Shown one piece after another: positions 51,968 to 60,654 of a stretch of 64,000 bases of DNA. A program made the position numbers and the translations under genes. The notes under the pieces are model-generated. The model had not been told where the DNA came from. It did no database searches and saw nothing but the letters and a program-made list of their open reading frames with translations. The number at the start of each line of letters is the position of its first letter. Positions within the stretch are counted from its first letter, which is position 1. Source of the stretch: Terrabacter aerolatus. Lineage in GTDB: Bacteria; Actinomycetota; Actinomycetes; Actinomycetales; Dermatophilaceae. The stretch covers positions 186,001 through 250,000 of the forward strand of contig NZ_BJYX01000002.1 of NCBI RefSeq assembly GCF_007991735.1, written 5' to 3'.

Positions 51968-53599
51968 GTGTTTGCATCCCTGTCTGACCGCCTGACCGCG
52001 ACGTTCAAGAACCTCCGCGGCAAGGGCCGGCTCACGGAGTCCGACGTCAACGCGACGATCCGCGACATCCGCCTGGCCCTGCTCGACGCCGACGTCGCGC
52101 TGCCCGTCGTCAAGCGCTTCACCGGCTCGGTGCGCGAGCGTGCCCTCGGTGCCGAGGTCAGCCAGGCGCTCAACCCGGCCCAGCAGGTCGTCAAGATCGT
52201 GCAGGAGGAGCTCGTCGGGATCCTCGGCGGGCAGACCCGCACCATCCGCTTCGCCAAGCAGCCGCCGACCGTCATCATGCTCGCGGGCCTGCAGGGCTCG
52301 GGCAAGACGACCTTCGCCGGCAAGCTCGGCAAGTGGCTCAAGGACCAGGGTCACACCCCGCTCCTCGTGGCCGCCGACCTCCAGCGCCCCAACGCCGTCA
52401 CGCAGCTCGAGGTCGTCGGCGAGCGCGCCGGCATCCCGGTCTTCGCGCCCGAGCGCGGCAACATGGGCGGCCACGACGCCGTGCTCGACTCCGGCGAGGG
52501 CACCCGGTCGTTCGGTGACCCCGTCTCGGTGTCGCGCCTGGGCATCGAGCAGGCCCGCGCCAGGCAGTACGACGTCGTCATCGTCGACACCGCCGGCCGG
52601 CTCGCCGTCGACGCCAACCTCATGCAGCAGGCCGGCGACATCCGCGCGGCCATCGCGCCCGACGAGGTGCTCTTCGTCCTCGACGCGATGATCGGCCAGG
52701 CCGCCGTCGAGACCGCCCAGGCCTTCCACGAGGGCGTCGCCTTCACCGGTGTCGTGCTCTCGAAGCTCGACGGCGACGCCCGCGGTGGTGCCGCCCTCTC
52801 GGTCGCCGAGCTCACCGGCGAGCCGATCATGTTCGCCTCGACGGGTGAGAAGGTCACCGACTTCGAGGTCTTCCACCCCGACCGCATGGCGAGCCGCATC
52901 CTCGACATGGGTGACGTGCTGACGCTCATCGAGCAGGCCGAGAAGGCGTTCGACAAGCGCCAGGCCGACGAGATGGCGCGCAAGTTCCTCGCGGAGGAGG
53001 ACTTCACCTTCGAGGACTTCCTCCAGCAGATGAACGCCATCAAGAAGATGGGCTCGCTCAAGTCGATGCTCAAGATGATGCCGGGCATGCAGGGGATGCG
53101 CGACCAGCTCGACGCCTTCGACGACCGCGAGTTCGACCGCGTCGAGGCGATGGTCCGCTCGATGACGCCGTTCGAGCGCACGCACCCCAAGCAGATCAAC
53201 GGCTCGCGCCGGGCCCGCATCGCCAAGGGCTCCGGCGTCACGGTCACCGAGGTCAACCAGCTGCTCGAGCGCTTCGGCCAGGCCCAGAAGATGATGAAGT
53301 CGATGGCCCGCGGTGGTGGCGGCGGTCTGCCGGGCATGCCCGGCATCCCCGGGGCCGGCAAGCGCGGCAAGCAGCAGCCGCAGCGCAAGAAGAGCAAGAG
53401 TGGCAACCCCGCCAAGCGTGCCGCCGAGGAGCGGGCCGCCGCGGAGAAGGCCGCCTCGGGCCGTGCCGCGTCGGCCGCGAGCGCGTTCGGTGCTCCGGGC
53501 CCCGACTCCGACGGTGCGGGGCAGGACGCCGACCCGCTGGCCGGTTTCGACCCGTCGAGCCTGCCCAAGGGTTTCGAGAAGTTCCTCGGCGGTCGCTGA
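51968..53599 (+). CDS. ffh: Signal recognition particle protein Ffh
   Basis: 543 residues, longer than the usual ~450 because of a C-terminal extension. N domain LSDRLTATFKNLRGKGRLTE; GTPase motifs AGLQGSGKTTFAGKLGKWL (G1, about residue 107), VIVDTAGRLAVD (G3) and LSKLDGDARGGAALS (G4). The methionine-rich M domain (about 325-450) ends in MMKSMARGGGG, with SGVTVTEVNQLLERF binding 4.5S RNA. From about 460 a Lys/Ala/Gln-rich extension ends in DPSSLPKGFEKFLG. Partner of FtsY. GTG at 51968. Confidence 0.96.
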   Translation: MFASLSDRLTATFKNLRGKGRLTESDVNATIRDIRLALLDADVALPVVKRFTGSVRERALGAEVSQALNPAQQVVKIVQEELVGILGGQTRTIRFAKQPPTVIMLAGLQGSGKTTFAGKLGKWLKDQGHTPLLVAADLQRPNAVTQLEVVGERAGIPVFAPERGNMGGHDAVLDSGEGTRSFGDPVSVSRLGIEQARARQYDVVIVDTAGRLAVDANLMQQAGDIRAAIAPDEVLFVLDAMIGQAAVETAQAFHEGVAFTGVVLSKLDGDARGGAALSVAELTGEPIMFASTGEKVTDFEVFHPDRMASRILDMGDVLTLIEQAEKAFDKRQADEMARKFLAEEDFTFEDFLQQMNAIKKMGSLKSMLKMMPGMQGMRDQLDAFDDREFDRVEAMVRSMTPFERTHPKQINGSRRARIAKGSGVTVTEVNQLLERFGQAQKMMKSMARGGGGGLPGMPGIPGAGKRGKQQPQRKKSKSGNPAKRAAEERAAAEKAASGRAASAASAFGAPGPDSDGAGQDADPLAGFDPSSLPKGFEKFLGGR

Positions 53600-53655
53600 C
53601 CCGGAACGGTCCGCAGGTCGGGCACGGCGTCCTCGGACGGGCGTCGCTCGGAGGT

Positions 53656-53661
53656 TAGGGT
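53656..53661 (+). promoter_or_regulatory. -10 box of a leaderless promoter (amidohydrolase)
   Basis: TAGGGT, seven bases before ATG at 53669; no ribosome-binding site between. Confidence 0.5.
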
Positions 53662-53668
53662 CGGTGCC

Positions 53669-54757
53669 ATGAGTGCACCGGTGCTCCACGTCCGCGGTCG
53701 GGTGCTCGTCGGGCCCGACGAGGTCGTCGACGAGCTGTGGGTCGTCGGTGGCCGGATCTCCTTCACGCCACCGGCCGACCGCAGCGACGTGCAGACGCTG
53801 GAGGGCTGGGTGCTCCCCGGCCTCGTCGACGCCCACTGCCACGTCGGGCTGGGTCCGCACGGCGCCGTCCCGCGCGAGGAGGCCGAGCAGCAGGCGGTCA
53901 CCGACCGGGACCGGGGCACCCTCCTCATCCGCGACGCGGGCCAGCCGGGTGACACGCGCTGGGTCGACGAGCGCGAGGACCTGCCGAAGATCATCCGCGC
54001 CGGCCGCCACATCGCCCGGACCCGGCGCTACATCCGCAACTACGCGCACGAGGTCGAGGAGGAGGAGCTGGCCCGCCACGTCCGCCTCGAGGCCCACCGG
54101 GGCGACGGCTGGGTCAAGCTCGTCGGCGACTGGATCGACCGCGACGTGGGCGACCTGGCCCCGAGCTGGTCGCGCCAGGCCGTCGCCGACGCGATCGCCG
54201 CAGCCCACGAGGAGGGCGTGCGCGTCACCGCCCACTGCTTCGGCGAGGAGTCCCTGCGCGACCTCGCCGCCGCCGGCATCGACTGCATCGAGCACGCGAC
54301 CGGCCTGCAGGAGGACTCCATCGACACCTTCGCGGCCCAGGGCATCGCCATCGTGCCGACCCTGGTCAACATCGCTCAGTTCCCGGACCTCGCGGCGCCG
54401 GCGAAGGAGAAGTTCCCCGACTACCACCGCCACATGCTCGACCTGCACGAGCGGCGCTACGCCACGGTCGGCGCGGCGCACGAGGCCGGCGTGCCGATCT
54501 ACGTCGGCACCGACGCCGGCGGCAGCCTCCCGCACGGGCTCGTCGCGCAGGAGATGGTCGAGCTGACCAAGGCAGGACTGAGCGGCACGGAGGTCGTCTC
54601 CGCCGCCACGTGGGGGGCTCGCGACTGGCTCGGCCGCCCCGGTCTGGCCGAGGGCGAGGACGCCGACCTCGTCGTCTACGCGTCCGACCCTCGCGCCGAC
54701 GTCACCGTCGTCGCCGACCCGCTCGGTGTCGTCCTGCGAGGCCGCGTTGTCCGCTGA
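53669..54757 (+). CDS. Amidohydrolase family protein
   Basis: 362 residues. Metal-dependent hydrolase of the imidazolonepropionase-like branch. Metal ligands are visible in VLPGLVDAHCHVGLGPHG, the lysine block GDGWVKLVGDWIDRD, VTAHCFGEESLRDLAAAG, CIEHATGL and the catalytic aspartate in VGTDAGGSLPHGL. The N- and C-terminal strands form the composite beta-sandwich (VLHVRGRVLVGPDEVV; LVVYASDPRADV). Substrate unknown; prolidase- or imidazolone-like substrates are possible. The next gene starts inside its last codons, so the two are coupled. Confidence 0.87.
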   Translation: MSAPVLHVRGRVLVGPDEVVDELWVVGGRISFTPPADRSDVQTLEGWVLPGLVDAHCHVGLGPHGAVPREEAEQQAVTDRDRGTLLIRDAGQPGDTRWVDEREDLPKIIRAGRHIARTRRYIRNYAHEVEEEELARHVRLEAHRGDGWVKLVGDWIDRDVGDLAPSWSRQAVADAIAAAHEEGVRVTAHCFGEESLRDLAAAGIDCIEHATGLQEDSIDTFAAQGIAIVPTLVNIAQFPDLAAPAKEKFPDYHRHMLDLHERRYATVGAAHEAGVPIYVGTDAGGSLPHGLVAQEMVELTKAGLSGTEVVSAATWGARDWLGRPGLAEGEDADLVVYASDPRADVTVVADPLGVVLRGRVVR

Positions 54758-55691
54758 GCACCCGTCGGAGCCGGCCGCCGACGACCCGCCGTTCACGGCG
54801 ACGGGGGAGCGCGTCGAGGTACGCCCGCCCTCGACGGCCGACATCGGGGCGTACACCGCCGCCGTCACCCTCTCGCAGCGGAGACTCTCCGACTTCGCCA
54901 TGCCCGACCCGCACAACCTGCCGGTCGTCCTCGACAACCAGTCGGCGACGTACCGCACCTTCATGGTCCACGCGCTCGACCCCGAGGGCTCGCACGGGCT
55001 CGTCGGTCGCATCAACGTCGCCAACGTCGTCGGCGGGTCCTTCCGCAGCGCGAGCGTCGGCTACGACTCCTACGACCCGTATGCCGGCCGCGGCCTCTTC
55101 TCCGAGGGACTGCGGCTCACGCTCGACCTCGTCTTCGCCGACCCGCCCCAGGGCATGGGGCTGCACCGGGTCGAGGCGAACATCCAGCCGGCCAACCACC
55201 GTTCGGCCGGGCTCGTGCGCTCGCTGGGTTTCGTCCACGAGGGCTTCTCCCGCGACTTCCTGCACCTGCCGGGCATCGACGGACGCCGTGACTGGCGCGA
55301 CCACGAGCGGTTCACCATGCTCTCGAGCGACTGGCCCGCCGTGCCCTACCGCCCGCTCGGACATCGCCGGATCGCCTGTGTCGTCATCGGTTCCGGCGGG
55401 GCGGACCACGGCTACGGCGGCACGAGCCTCGCCGCCGCCCTGGCCGCCGAGCTCGGCATCCCACTCTTCTCCTCGACCGTCGTCGACAGCACTGCCGCGC
55501 TCTTCGAGCTGCTCCGCTGCTCGCCGGTCGGGGGAGTCCTCGAGTGCCGCCTGCCCGCTCCCGAGCTGCGCATGGGTCTCGCCCGGGCCGGCTACGAGCC
55601 GTCGGGCGTGCCGGTCCTCGACCACGCCGTCGACGTGGCGCGACCGGAGGTCGTGAGGCACGCGCTCGCGGTCCGCGCCGCCCACGCCTGA
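54747..55691 (+). CDS. GNAT acetyltransferase fused to a degenerate P-loop kinase-like domain
   Basis: 314 residues. The N-terminal part (about 25-200) is a RimJ-type acetyltransferase: RVEVRPPSTADIGAYTAAVT, SVGYDSYDPYAGRGLFSEGL and HRVEANIQPANHRSAGLVRS. From about 206 a second domain begins with a strand RRIACVVIGSGGADHGYGG and a helix TSLAAALAAELGIPLFSSTV, which has the shape of a P-loop kinase start, but the usual GK[ST] is missing. The enzyme may therefore bind without hydrolysing. TTG at 54747 is chosen because GAGG lies six bases upstream; GTG at 54726 is the alternative. It overlaps the amidohydrolase stop. Confidence 0.72.
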   Translation: MSAEHPSEPAADDPPFTATGERVEVRPPSTADIGAYTAAVTLSQRRLSDFAMPDPHNLPVVLDNQSATYRTFMVHALDPEGSHGLVGRINVANVVGGSFRSASVGYDSYDPYAGRGLFSEGLRLTLDLVFADPPQGMGLHRVEANIQPANHRSAGLVRSLGFVHEGFSRDFLHLPGIDGRRDWRDHERFTMLSSDWPAVPYRPLGHRRIACVVIGSGGADHGYGGTSLAAALAAELGIPLFSSTVVDSTAALFELLRCSPVGGVLECRLPAPELRMGLARAGYEPSGVPVLDHAVDVARPEVVRHALAVRAAHA

Positions 55692-55754
55692 CGAGGCGGA
55701 CGGCATACGCCCCCCGACGTCCTCACGAGGGCGTGTCCGGAGCACCCCCTCGCG

Positions 55755-55765
55755 TCTGGCAGAAT
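55755..55765 (+). promoter_or_regulatory. Candidate rpsP promoter element
   Basis: TCTGGCAGAAT; CAGAAT is the presumed -10. Almost the same 11-mer lies upstream of rplS at 59298. The leader to rpsP would be about 115 bases and can fold a GTCC/GGAC stem. Confidence 0.45.
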
Positions 55766-55887
55766 GGAGGGCTGTACCCGTCCGGCCCCCTCTCGGCTGG
55801 ACCGGACGCCTACACACCGAGCGTCGGCACCCCGGCTGAACCCAGTCGGTCTCGCCGCGCTCACTACTGGTTGAGGAGACCGCCACC

Positions 55888-56355
55888 ATGGCAGTCAAGA
55901 TCCGTCTGAAGCGCATGGGCAAGATCCGTGCACCGTTCTACCGCGTCGTCGTCATGGACTCGCGCACCAAGCGCGACGGCCGTGCGATCGAGGAGATCGG
56001 CAAGTACCACCCCACCGAGCAGCCGTCGCTCATCGACATCGACATCGAGCGCGCGCACTACTGGCTGGGCCAGGGCGCGCAGCCGACCGAGGCCGTGGCC
56101 GCGCTCATCAAGATCGTCGACGAGGGCAAGCTCCAGACCAAGGAGCCGAAGACCCCGAAGAAGGACCTCTACGAGGCCGCGATCGCCGCTGCCGGTGGCA
56201 AGAACGACTCCGGCACCGAGGGCTCGACCCCGCGCAAGAAGGCCGCGAAGAAGGCCGAGCCCAAGGCCGAGGCCAAGGCTGACGACAAGGCCGGCGACAA
56301 GGCTGACGAGAAGGCCGAGGCTGCTGCCGACGAGTCCGCGAAGGCCGAGGCCTGA
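55888..56355 (+). CDS. rpsP: 30S ribosomal protein S16
   Basis: 155 residues; the conserved S16 core is residues 1-85 ([50 protein letters not shown]). The remaining ~70 residues are a Lys/Ala/Glu/Asp-rich extension ([20 protein letters not shown]) common in actinobacterial S16 but of unknown role. ATG at 55888 follows GAGGAGACC. First gene of the rpsP-khpA-rimM-trmD cluster. Confidence 0.96.
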   Translation: MAVKIRLKRMGKIRAPFYRVVVMDSRTKRDGRAIEEIGKYHPTEQPSLIDIDIERAHYWLGQGAQPTEAVAALIKIVDEGKLQTKEPKTPKKDLYEAAIAAAGGKNDSGTEGSTPRKKAAKKAEPKAEAKADDKAGDKADEKAEAAADESAKAEA

Positions 56356-56357
56356 GC

Positions 56358-56600
56358 ATGCTCGAGGAGGCGCTCGAGCACCTCGTCAAGGGCATCGTCG
56401 ACCACGACGAGGACGTCGTCGTGCGCCGCAAGGAGCTGCGTCGCGGTGAGCTGCTCGAGGTCCGGGTCCACCCCGACGACCTCGGCCGTGTCATCGGCCG
56501 CTCCGGCCGGACGGCGAGCGCGCTGCGCACCGTCGTGGGCGCCCTCGCGGGCAACAACAACGTGCGCGTCGACATCGTCGACACCGACCGCGCACGCTGA
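56358..56600 (+). CDS. khpA: KH-domain RNA-binding protein (KhpA type)
   Basis: 80 residues, a single KH domain with the nucleic-acid loop VIGRSGRTASALRTVVGALA. KhpA works with KhpB/Jag in Gram-positive bacteria in RNA control of cell division; its place between rpsP and rimM is conserved. ATG at 56358 follows the rpsP stop by two bases. A strong hairpin separates it from rimM. Confidence 0.93.
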   Translation: MLEEALEHLVKGIVDHDEDVVVRRKELRRGELLEVRVHPDDLGRVIGRSGRTASALRTVVGALAGNNNVRVDIVDTDRAR

Positions 56601-56626
56601 GCGCCGACGACTCCACCCGAGTCACC

Positions 56627-56663
56627 GAGAGGGGCGTCCCGGATCTTCCGGGGCGCCCCTCTC
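56627..56663 (+). terminator. Strong hairpin between khpA and rimM
   Basis: GAGAGGGGCG (56627-56636) pairs with CGCCCCTCTC (56654-56663), and the stem continues through a U-G pair into CCCGGA/TCCGGG, leaving a TCT loop: about 17 bp, no T-tract. It may attenuate or end the ribosomal-protein transcript before rimM-trmD. Confidence 0.7.
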
Positions 56664-56731
56664 GTCGTGCCCGACACCACCTCCCGGCCCGTTGGTCTCC
56701 GGTGCGCGCGAGAACTGAGAGGATTCGGCCC

Positions 56732-57259
56732 ATGAACGTCGTCCTGGCCCGCATCGGCAAACCCCACGGCCTGCAGGGAGAGGTGACGGTCCAGCTGCAC
56801 ACGGACGACCCCGAGACGCGGTTCGCCGTTGGTACCGTCATCGCGACCGAGGCCGAGGCGGGGTCCGGGGTGCCGGTCACGCTCACGGTCGCCTCGACGC
56901 GCGTGCACCGCGGCATCTGGCTGCTCACCTTCGAGGAGATCCCCGACCGCACCGGGGCCGAGGGCCTGCGGGGCACCCGGCTCGTCCTGCCCGAGTCCGA
57001 TCCCCAGGCCGAGGACGAGGCCTACTACGAGGAGGACCTCGTCGGGCTCGAGGTCCGCGACCCGAACGGCGAGACGGTCGGCACCGTGAGCGGCCTCGAG
57101 ATCGGTCCGGCCCAGGACCGCCTCGTCGTCACGCTCACCGACGGGGTCACCGCCTACGTCCCCTTCGTCAAGCGCATCGTGCCCGTCGTCGCCGACGACC
57201 ACGTCGTCGTCGACCCGCCGGCCGGACTCTTCGACCTCTACCGCGAGGGCACCGAGTGA
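56732..57259 (+). CDS. rimM: Ribosome maturation factor RimM
   Basis: 175 residues. Assists 30S head assembly by binding S19. N-terminal RimM domain [20 protein letters not shown] and C-terminal PRC-barrel (about 100-170; [29 protein letters not shown]). ATG at 56732 follows GAGAGGATT. The stop overlaps the trmD start (TGATG), implying coupling. Confidence 0.95.
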   Translation: MNVVLARIGKPHGLQGEVTVQLHTDDPETRFAVGTVIATEAEAGSGVPVTLTVASTRVHRGIWLLTFEEIPDRTGAEGLRGTRLVLPESDPQAEDEAYYEEDLVGLEVRDPNGETVGTVSGLEIGPAQDRLVVTLTDGVTAYVPFVKRIVPVVADDHVVVDPPAGLFDLYREGTE

Positions 57260-58470
57260 TGGGCGCCGAGCCGCAGGCGCCGGCCATGCGCGTCGACGTC
57301 GTCACGATCTTCCCCGACTACCTCGCACCGCTCGACCTGTCGCTCATCGGCAAGGCACGCGAGGACGGGCTGCTCGACGTCCGGGTGCACGACCTGCGCG
57401 ACTTCACCCACGACCGGCACCGCACGGTCGACGACACGCCCTACGGCGGCGGGGCGGGCATGGTCATGAAGCCGCAGCCGTGGTCGGAGGCGCTCGACCA
57501 CGTCCTCGCGCAGGACAACCCGTCTGGGGCGAAGCCGCGTCTCGTCGTCCCGGGTCCCGGCGGCCAGCCGTTCACGCAGGCACTCGCGCGCGAGCTGGCC
57601 CGGGAGCCGTGGCTCGCCTTCGCGTGCGGGCGCTACGAGGGCATCGACGAGCGCGTCTACGACCACGCCCGCGAGGACCTCGGCCTCGAGGTCTCCGTCG
57701 TCAGCCTGGGCGACTACGTGCTCAACGGCGGCGAGGTGGCCGTGCTCGCCATGGTCGAGGCCGTCGGTCGTCTCGTGCCCGGCGTCATCGGCAACGCCGA
57801 GTCGCTCGTCGAGGAGTCCCACGAGGACGGGCTGCTCGAGTACCCCATCTACACCAAGCCGAGCTCGTGGAACGGCCGCGAGGTGCCCCCGGTCCTGCTC
57901 TCCGGCAACCACGGCGCCATCGCCGAGTGGCGCCACGCGCAGCGGCTGGCCCGCACGGCGGCCCGCCGGCCGGACCTGCTCCACGCCTCGCACGCGACCG
58001 ACGGCCGCGACGTCGAGATCAGCGCGGCGACGGCGGGCGACGTGCCCGAGCTCGCCGTGCTGACGCGCGCCTGCTGGGTGCAGGAGGCCCTCGCCAACGA
58101 CACCCTCGACATCCCCGCGCTGCACGAGAGCCTCGAGGACGTCAGGGCCGCGATCGACACGACGCAGACCTGGCTCGCCCGCAGCGGCGGGCGCCTCGTC
58201 GGTGCCGTACGCACCTCGCCGGGGTCCTCCGACACCGACTGGTTCATCGGTCGCCTCTGCGTCGTGCCCGACCTGCAGGGTCGTGGGCTCGGCCGACACC
58301 TGCTCGAGCACGCCGAGGGGACCGCGCCGGGCGGCATCCGCACGTTCACCCTGGTGACCGGCGCACGCAGCGCCGACAACCTGCGGATGTACAAGAAGGC
58401 GGGCTACCGCGTCGCGGAGGCCGCGGCCCCGATCCCCGGCGCGGTCACGCTCGTCAAGCGCCGCCGCTGA
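57259..58470 (+). CDS. trmD: tRNA (guanine37-N1)-methyltransferase TrmD fused to a GNAT acetyltransferase
   Basis: 403 residues, much longer than typical TrmD (~240). Residues 1-250 are Trm[36 protein letters not shown], the knot region [16 protein letters not shown] and [15 protein letters not shown], and [13 protein letters not shown]. It methylates G37 of tRNAs to prevent frameshifting. From about 252 a complete GNAT domain follows: [40 protein letters not shown] (acetyl-CoA loop) and [19 protein letters not shown]. Its substrate is unknown. ATG at 57259 is coupled to rimM; ATG at 57286 fits the family N-terminus and is an alternative. Confidence 0.92.
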   Translation: MGAEPQAPAMRVDVVTIFPDYLAPLDLSLIGKAREDGLLDVRVHDLRDFTHDRHRTVDDTPYGGGAGMVMKPQPWSEALDHVLAQDNPSGAKPRLVVPGPGGQPFTQALARELAREPWLAFACGRYEGIDERVYDHAREDLGLEVSVVSLGDYVLNGGEVAVLAMVEAVGRLVPGVIGNAESLVEESHEDGLLEYPIYTKPSSWNGREVPPVLLSGNHGAIAEWRHAQRLARTAARRPDLLHASHATDGRDVEISAATAGDVPELAVLTRACWVQEALANDTLDIPALHESLEDVRAAIDTTQTWLARSGGRLVGAVRTSPGSSDTDWFIGRLCVVPDLQGRGLGRHLLEHAEGTAPGGIRTFTLVTGARSADNLRMYKKAGYRVAEAAAPIPGAVTLVKRRR

Positions 58471-58476
58471 GACGGC

Positions 58477-59235
58477 TCACGACACGAGGGCGGTGCCGAG
58501 GTCGACCGGCAGCAGGAGGCGACGGCGGATCAGGGCGGCCTGCACCCCGGCGGTGATCGACTGGGTGGCCATGATCGCGAAGAGCACGAGCACCTGCGCC
58601 GTCGCGGCCTGGACGGCGCTCCCGCCGCCGAGCATGACGCCGATGAAGGCGCCCGGGAGCGTGACGATGCCCGAGGTCCGCACCTGGTCCAGGCTGGGGA
58701 CGATGCCCTCGGGCACGCGTCGGGCGATGATCTCGTCGATCGCCTGGCTGGAGGTGAGTCCGAGCGAGAGGGCGGCCTCGTACTGCCCGTGCTCCTCGCG
58801 CAGGGCCGCGAACGTGCGGCGCCCCACGAGCGTGTGCACGGTCATGGTGTTGCCGATGACGATGCCCGCGACCGGGATGACCGCGATCCCCGTGAGTGGC
58901 ACCGACCCCGTCGCCAGCACGACCGCGACCACCGGGACGATGCCGCACGCCATCGCCGCGGCCGCCCACGGCCAGGTGCCCGGGGCGCCGACCCGCTTGG
59001 ACGTCGTCGCCACGGCCGTCGCGAACATCGCGGTCACCGCGACGAACGACCACCAGAGCGACCCGACCACCGCGGTGATGACGAGGGCGACGAGCGAGAG
59101 CTGCACGACGGCGCGAGCGCCTGCGACGGCCGACTGCCGGCCCAGGCCGATGCCGCTGACGCGGTTGGCGACCACCGTCACGAGGAGGAGGATGGCGAGA
59201 CAGAGGTACACGGGCCAGCCGGGGGAGACGCTCAC
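58477..59235 (-). CDS. FetB/UPF0014-type ABC permease without an adjacent ATPase
   Basis: 252 residues, about six or seven hydrophobic helices. The UPF0014 pattern is clear: GLGRQSAVAGARAVVQLSLV, AVIPVAGIVIGNTMT, EAALSLGLTSSQAIDEIIAR and TSGIVTLPGAFIGVMLGGGS. E. coli FetAB exports iron with FetA as ATPase; no ATPase gene is next to this one, so its partner must lie elsewhere or its role differs. GTG at 59235 has a TAGCGT box six bases away. Convergent with trmD, six bases apart. Confidence 0.86.
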   Translation of the reverse strand: MSVSPGWPVYLCLAILLLVTVVANRVSGIGLGRQSAVAGARAVVQLSLVALVITAVVGSLWWSFVAVTAMFATAVATTSKRVGAPGTWPWAAAAMACGIVPVVAVVLATGSVPLTGIAVIPVAGIVIGNTMTVHTLVGRRTFAALREEHGQYEAALSLGLTSSQAIDEIIARRVPEGIVPSLDQVRTSGIVTLPGAFIGVMLGGGSAVQAATAQVLVLFAIMATQSITAGVQAALIRRRLLLPVDLGTALVS

Positions 59236-59241
59236 GGGCCC

Positions 59242-59247
59242 ACGCTA
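59242..59247 (-). promoter_or_regulatory. -10 box of a leaderless promoter (FetB-like)
   Basis: TAGCGT on the minus strand, six bases before GTG at 59235. Confidence 0.5.
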
Positions 59248-59279
59248 GGGCACGGCCGGCCTGCGCCCGTCCCACCGAT

Positions 59280-59308
59280 TTCTGGTATGCCGTGTGCTCT
59301 GGCAGACT
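59280..59308 (+). promoter_or_regulatory. Candidate rplS promoter
   Basis: TTCTGG (59280-59285), 17 bases, CAGACT (59303-59308), within TCTGGCAGACT, nearly identical to the element before rpsP. The spacer contains the dispersed heptamer GTATGCC (59285-59291). The leader to rplS is about 150 bases. Confidence 0.45.
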
Positions 59309-59463
59309 TGCTCCTTGCGTCCGGCACACGACGGCCCCTGCCACAGGGGGAGTCGGGTCACCACCCCGCACGACCCAGCAGCACCGGTGACTCGACGCGG
59401 CCCGACGGACGCGTCCACATCTTGTGACGAGGTGGCCTGTGGCACCCAGGAAAGCGAAGCATC

Positions 59464-59838
59464 ATGCACACGTTTGACGACATCAACGCTGCGTCGCTGC
59501 GCTCGGACGTTCCCGAGTTCCGCGCCGGCGACACCCTCAAGGTCCACGTCAAGGTCATCGAGGGCACGCGCTCGCGTGTCCAGGTGTTCCAGGGCATCGT
59601 CATCCGTCGCCACGGCGGCGGCATCGGCGAGACCTTCACCGTCCGCAAGATCTCCTTCGGTGTCGGCGTCGAGCGCACCTTCCCGGTGCACACGCCCGTC
59701 ATCGACAAGATCGAGGTCGTGACCCGCGGTGACGTCCGTCGCGCCAAGCTCTACTACCTGCGTGGCCTGCGCGGCAAGGCTGCCAAGATCCGCGAGAAGC
59801 GCGACAGCATCCCGGCCAAGGCCGGCGCGAAGAGCTGA
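59464..59838 (+). CDS. rplS: 50S ribosomal protein L19
   Basis: 124 residues, normal length. Core [40 protein letters not shown] and [15 protein letters not shown] are typical. ATG at 59464 has AGGAAAGC upstream. Follows trmD as in most bacteria, except that the convergent FetB-like gene is inserted between them. Confidence 0.97.
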   Translation: MHTFDDINAASLRSDVPEFRAGDTLKVHVKVIEGTRSRVQVFQGIVIRRHGGGIGETFTVRKISFGVGVERTFPVHTPVIDKIEVVTRGDVRRAKLYYLRGLRGKAAKIREKRDSIPAKAGAKS

Positions 59839-59880
59839 CGACCTGCTGACGCAGCCGTCCGTCCAGTGACGCGAGGCGCG

Positions 59881-60654
59881 ATGGGCCCCGAAGGGGACGC
59901 CCCGGAGACATCCGGGACGACCTCGACCTCGGGGTCCACCGCGCCTTCGTCGCGTCCGGGGGAGTCCGCGGCGACCGACACCCGTGCGGCAGGGCGCGGC
60001 GGGGCGTATGCCGCGGCCCGGCGTCACCGGTGGCTGCTCGGTCCCGCGCTGCTGCTGCTCGCGGTCGTCGTGGTGCGCGCCTTCCTCGTGACGCCGTTCG
60101 GCATCCCGAGCCAATCGATGGAGGACACGCTGCTCATCGGCGACCGCATCCTCGTGAGCCGGACCACCGCGCCGACGGACCTCCAGCGGGGCGACATCGT
60201 CGTCTTCGACGCCTCGCAGGCCTTCAACCTGCGCGTGCCCGAGCGGGGCGTCGTCCAGACGCTCGTCGAGGCCGTCGAGAGCCTGGCCGGCAAGGGCCAG
60301 CCCACCGACTACGTCAAGCGCGTCATCGGCGTGCCGGGCGACCACGTGCGGTGCTGCTCGGCCGACGGCCGGCTCGAGATCAACGGGGTCGCGGTGACCG
60401 AGCCGTACATCGCCCCGGGCCAGAAGCCGAGCAACCTCACCTTCGACGTGACGGTCCCACCCGACCGGTTCTGGGTCATGGGAGACAACCGGGGCTCGTC
60501 GTCGGACTCGCGTGCGCACCTCGGGGATCCGGGTGGCGGCATGGTGCCGGGGGACGACATGATCGGCAAGGTTTGGGTGCGATACTGGCCGCTCGATCGG
60601 CTCGGACCGGTCGACCAAGGACAAATTGCCTCCGTCCCACGAAATGGTGAGTGA
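59881..60654 (+). CDS. lepB: Signal peptidase I (first copy)
   Basis: 257 residues. A Ser/Thr/Gly-rich cytoplasmic N-terminus (to about 45), one membrane helix (about 51-70), then the catalytic domain: nucleophile Ser79 in IPSQSMEDTLLIGDR, general base Lys146 in DYVKRVIGVPGDHV, and MGDNRGSSSDSR near the C-terminus. It removes signal peptides on the outer face. ATG at 59881 is preferred over GTG at 59866 because GCGAGGCG is just upstream. The stop overlaps the start of a second lepB. Confidence 0.93.
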   Translation: MGPEGDAPETSGTTSTSGSTAPSSRPGESAATDTRAAGRGGAYAAARRHRWLLGPALLLLAVVVVRAFLVTPFGIPSQSMEDTLLIGDRILVSRTTAPTDLQRGDIVVFDASQAFNLRVPERGVVQTLVEAVESLAGKGQPTDYVKRVIGVPGDHVRCCSADGRLEINGVAVTEPYIAPGQKPSNLTFDVTVPPDRFWVMGDNRGSSSDSRAHLGDPGGGMVPGDDMIGKVWVRYWPLDRLGPVDQGQIASVPRNGE

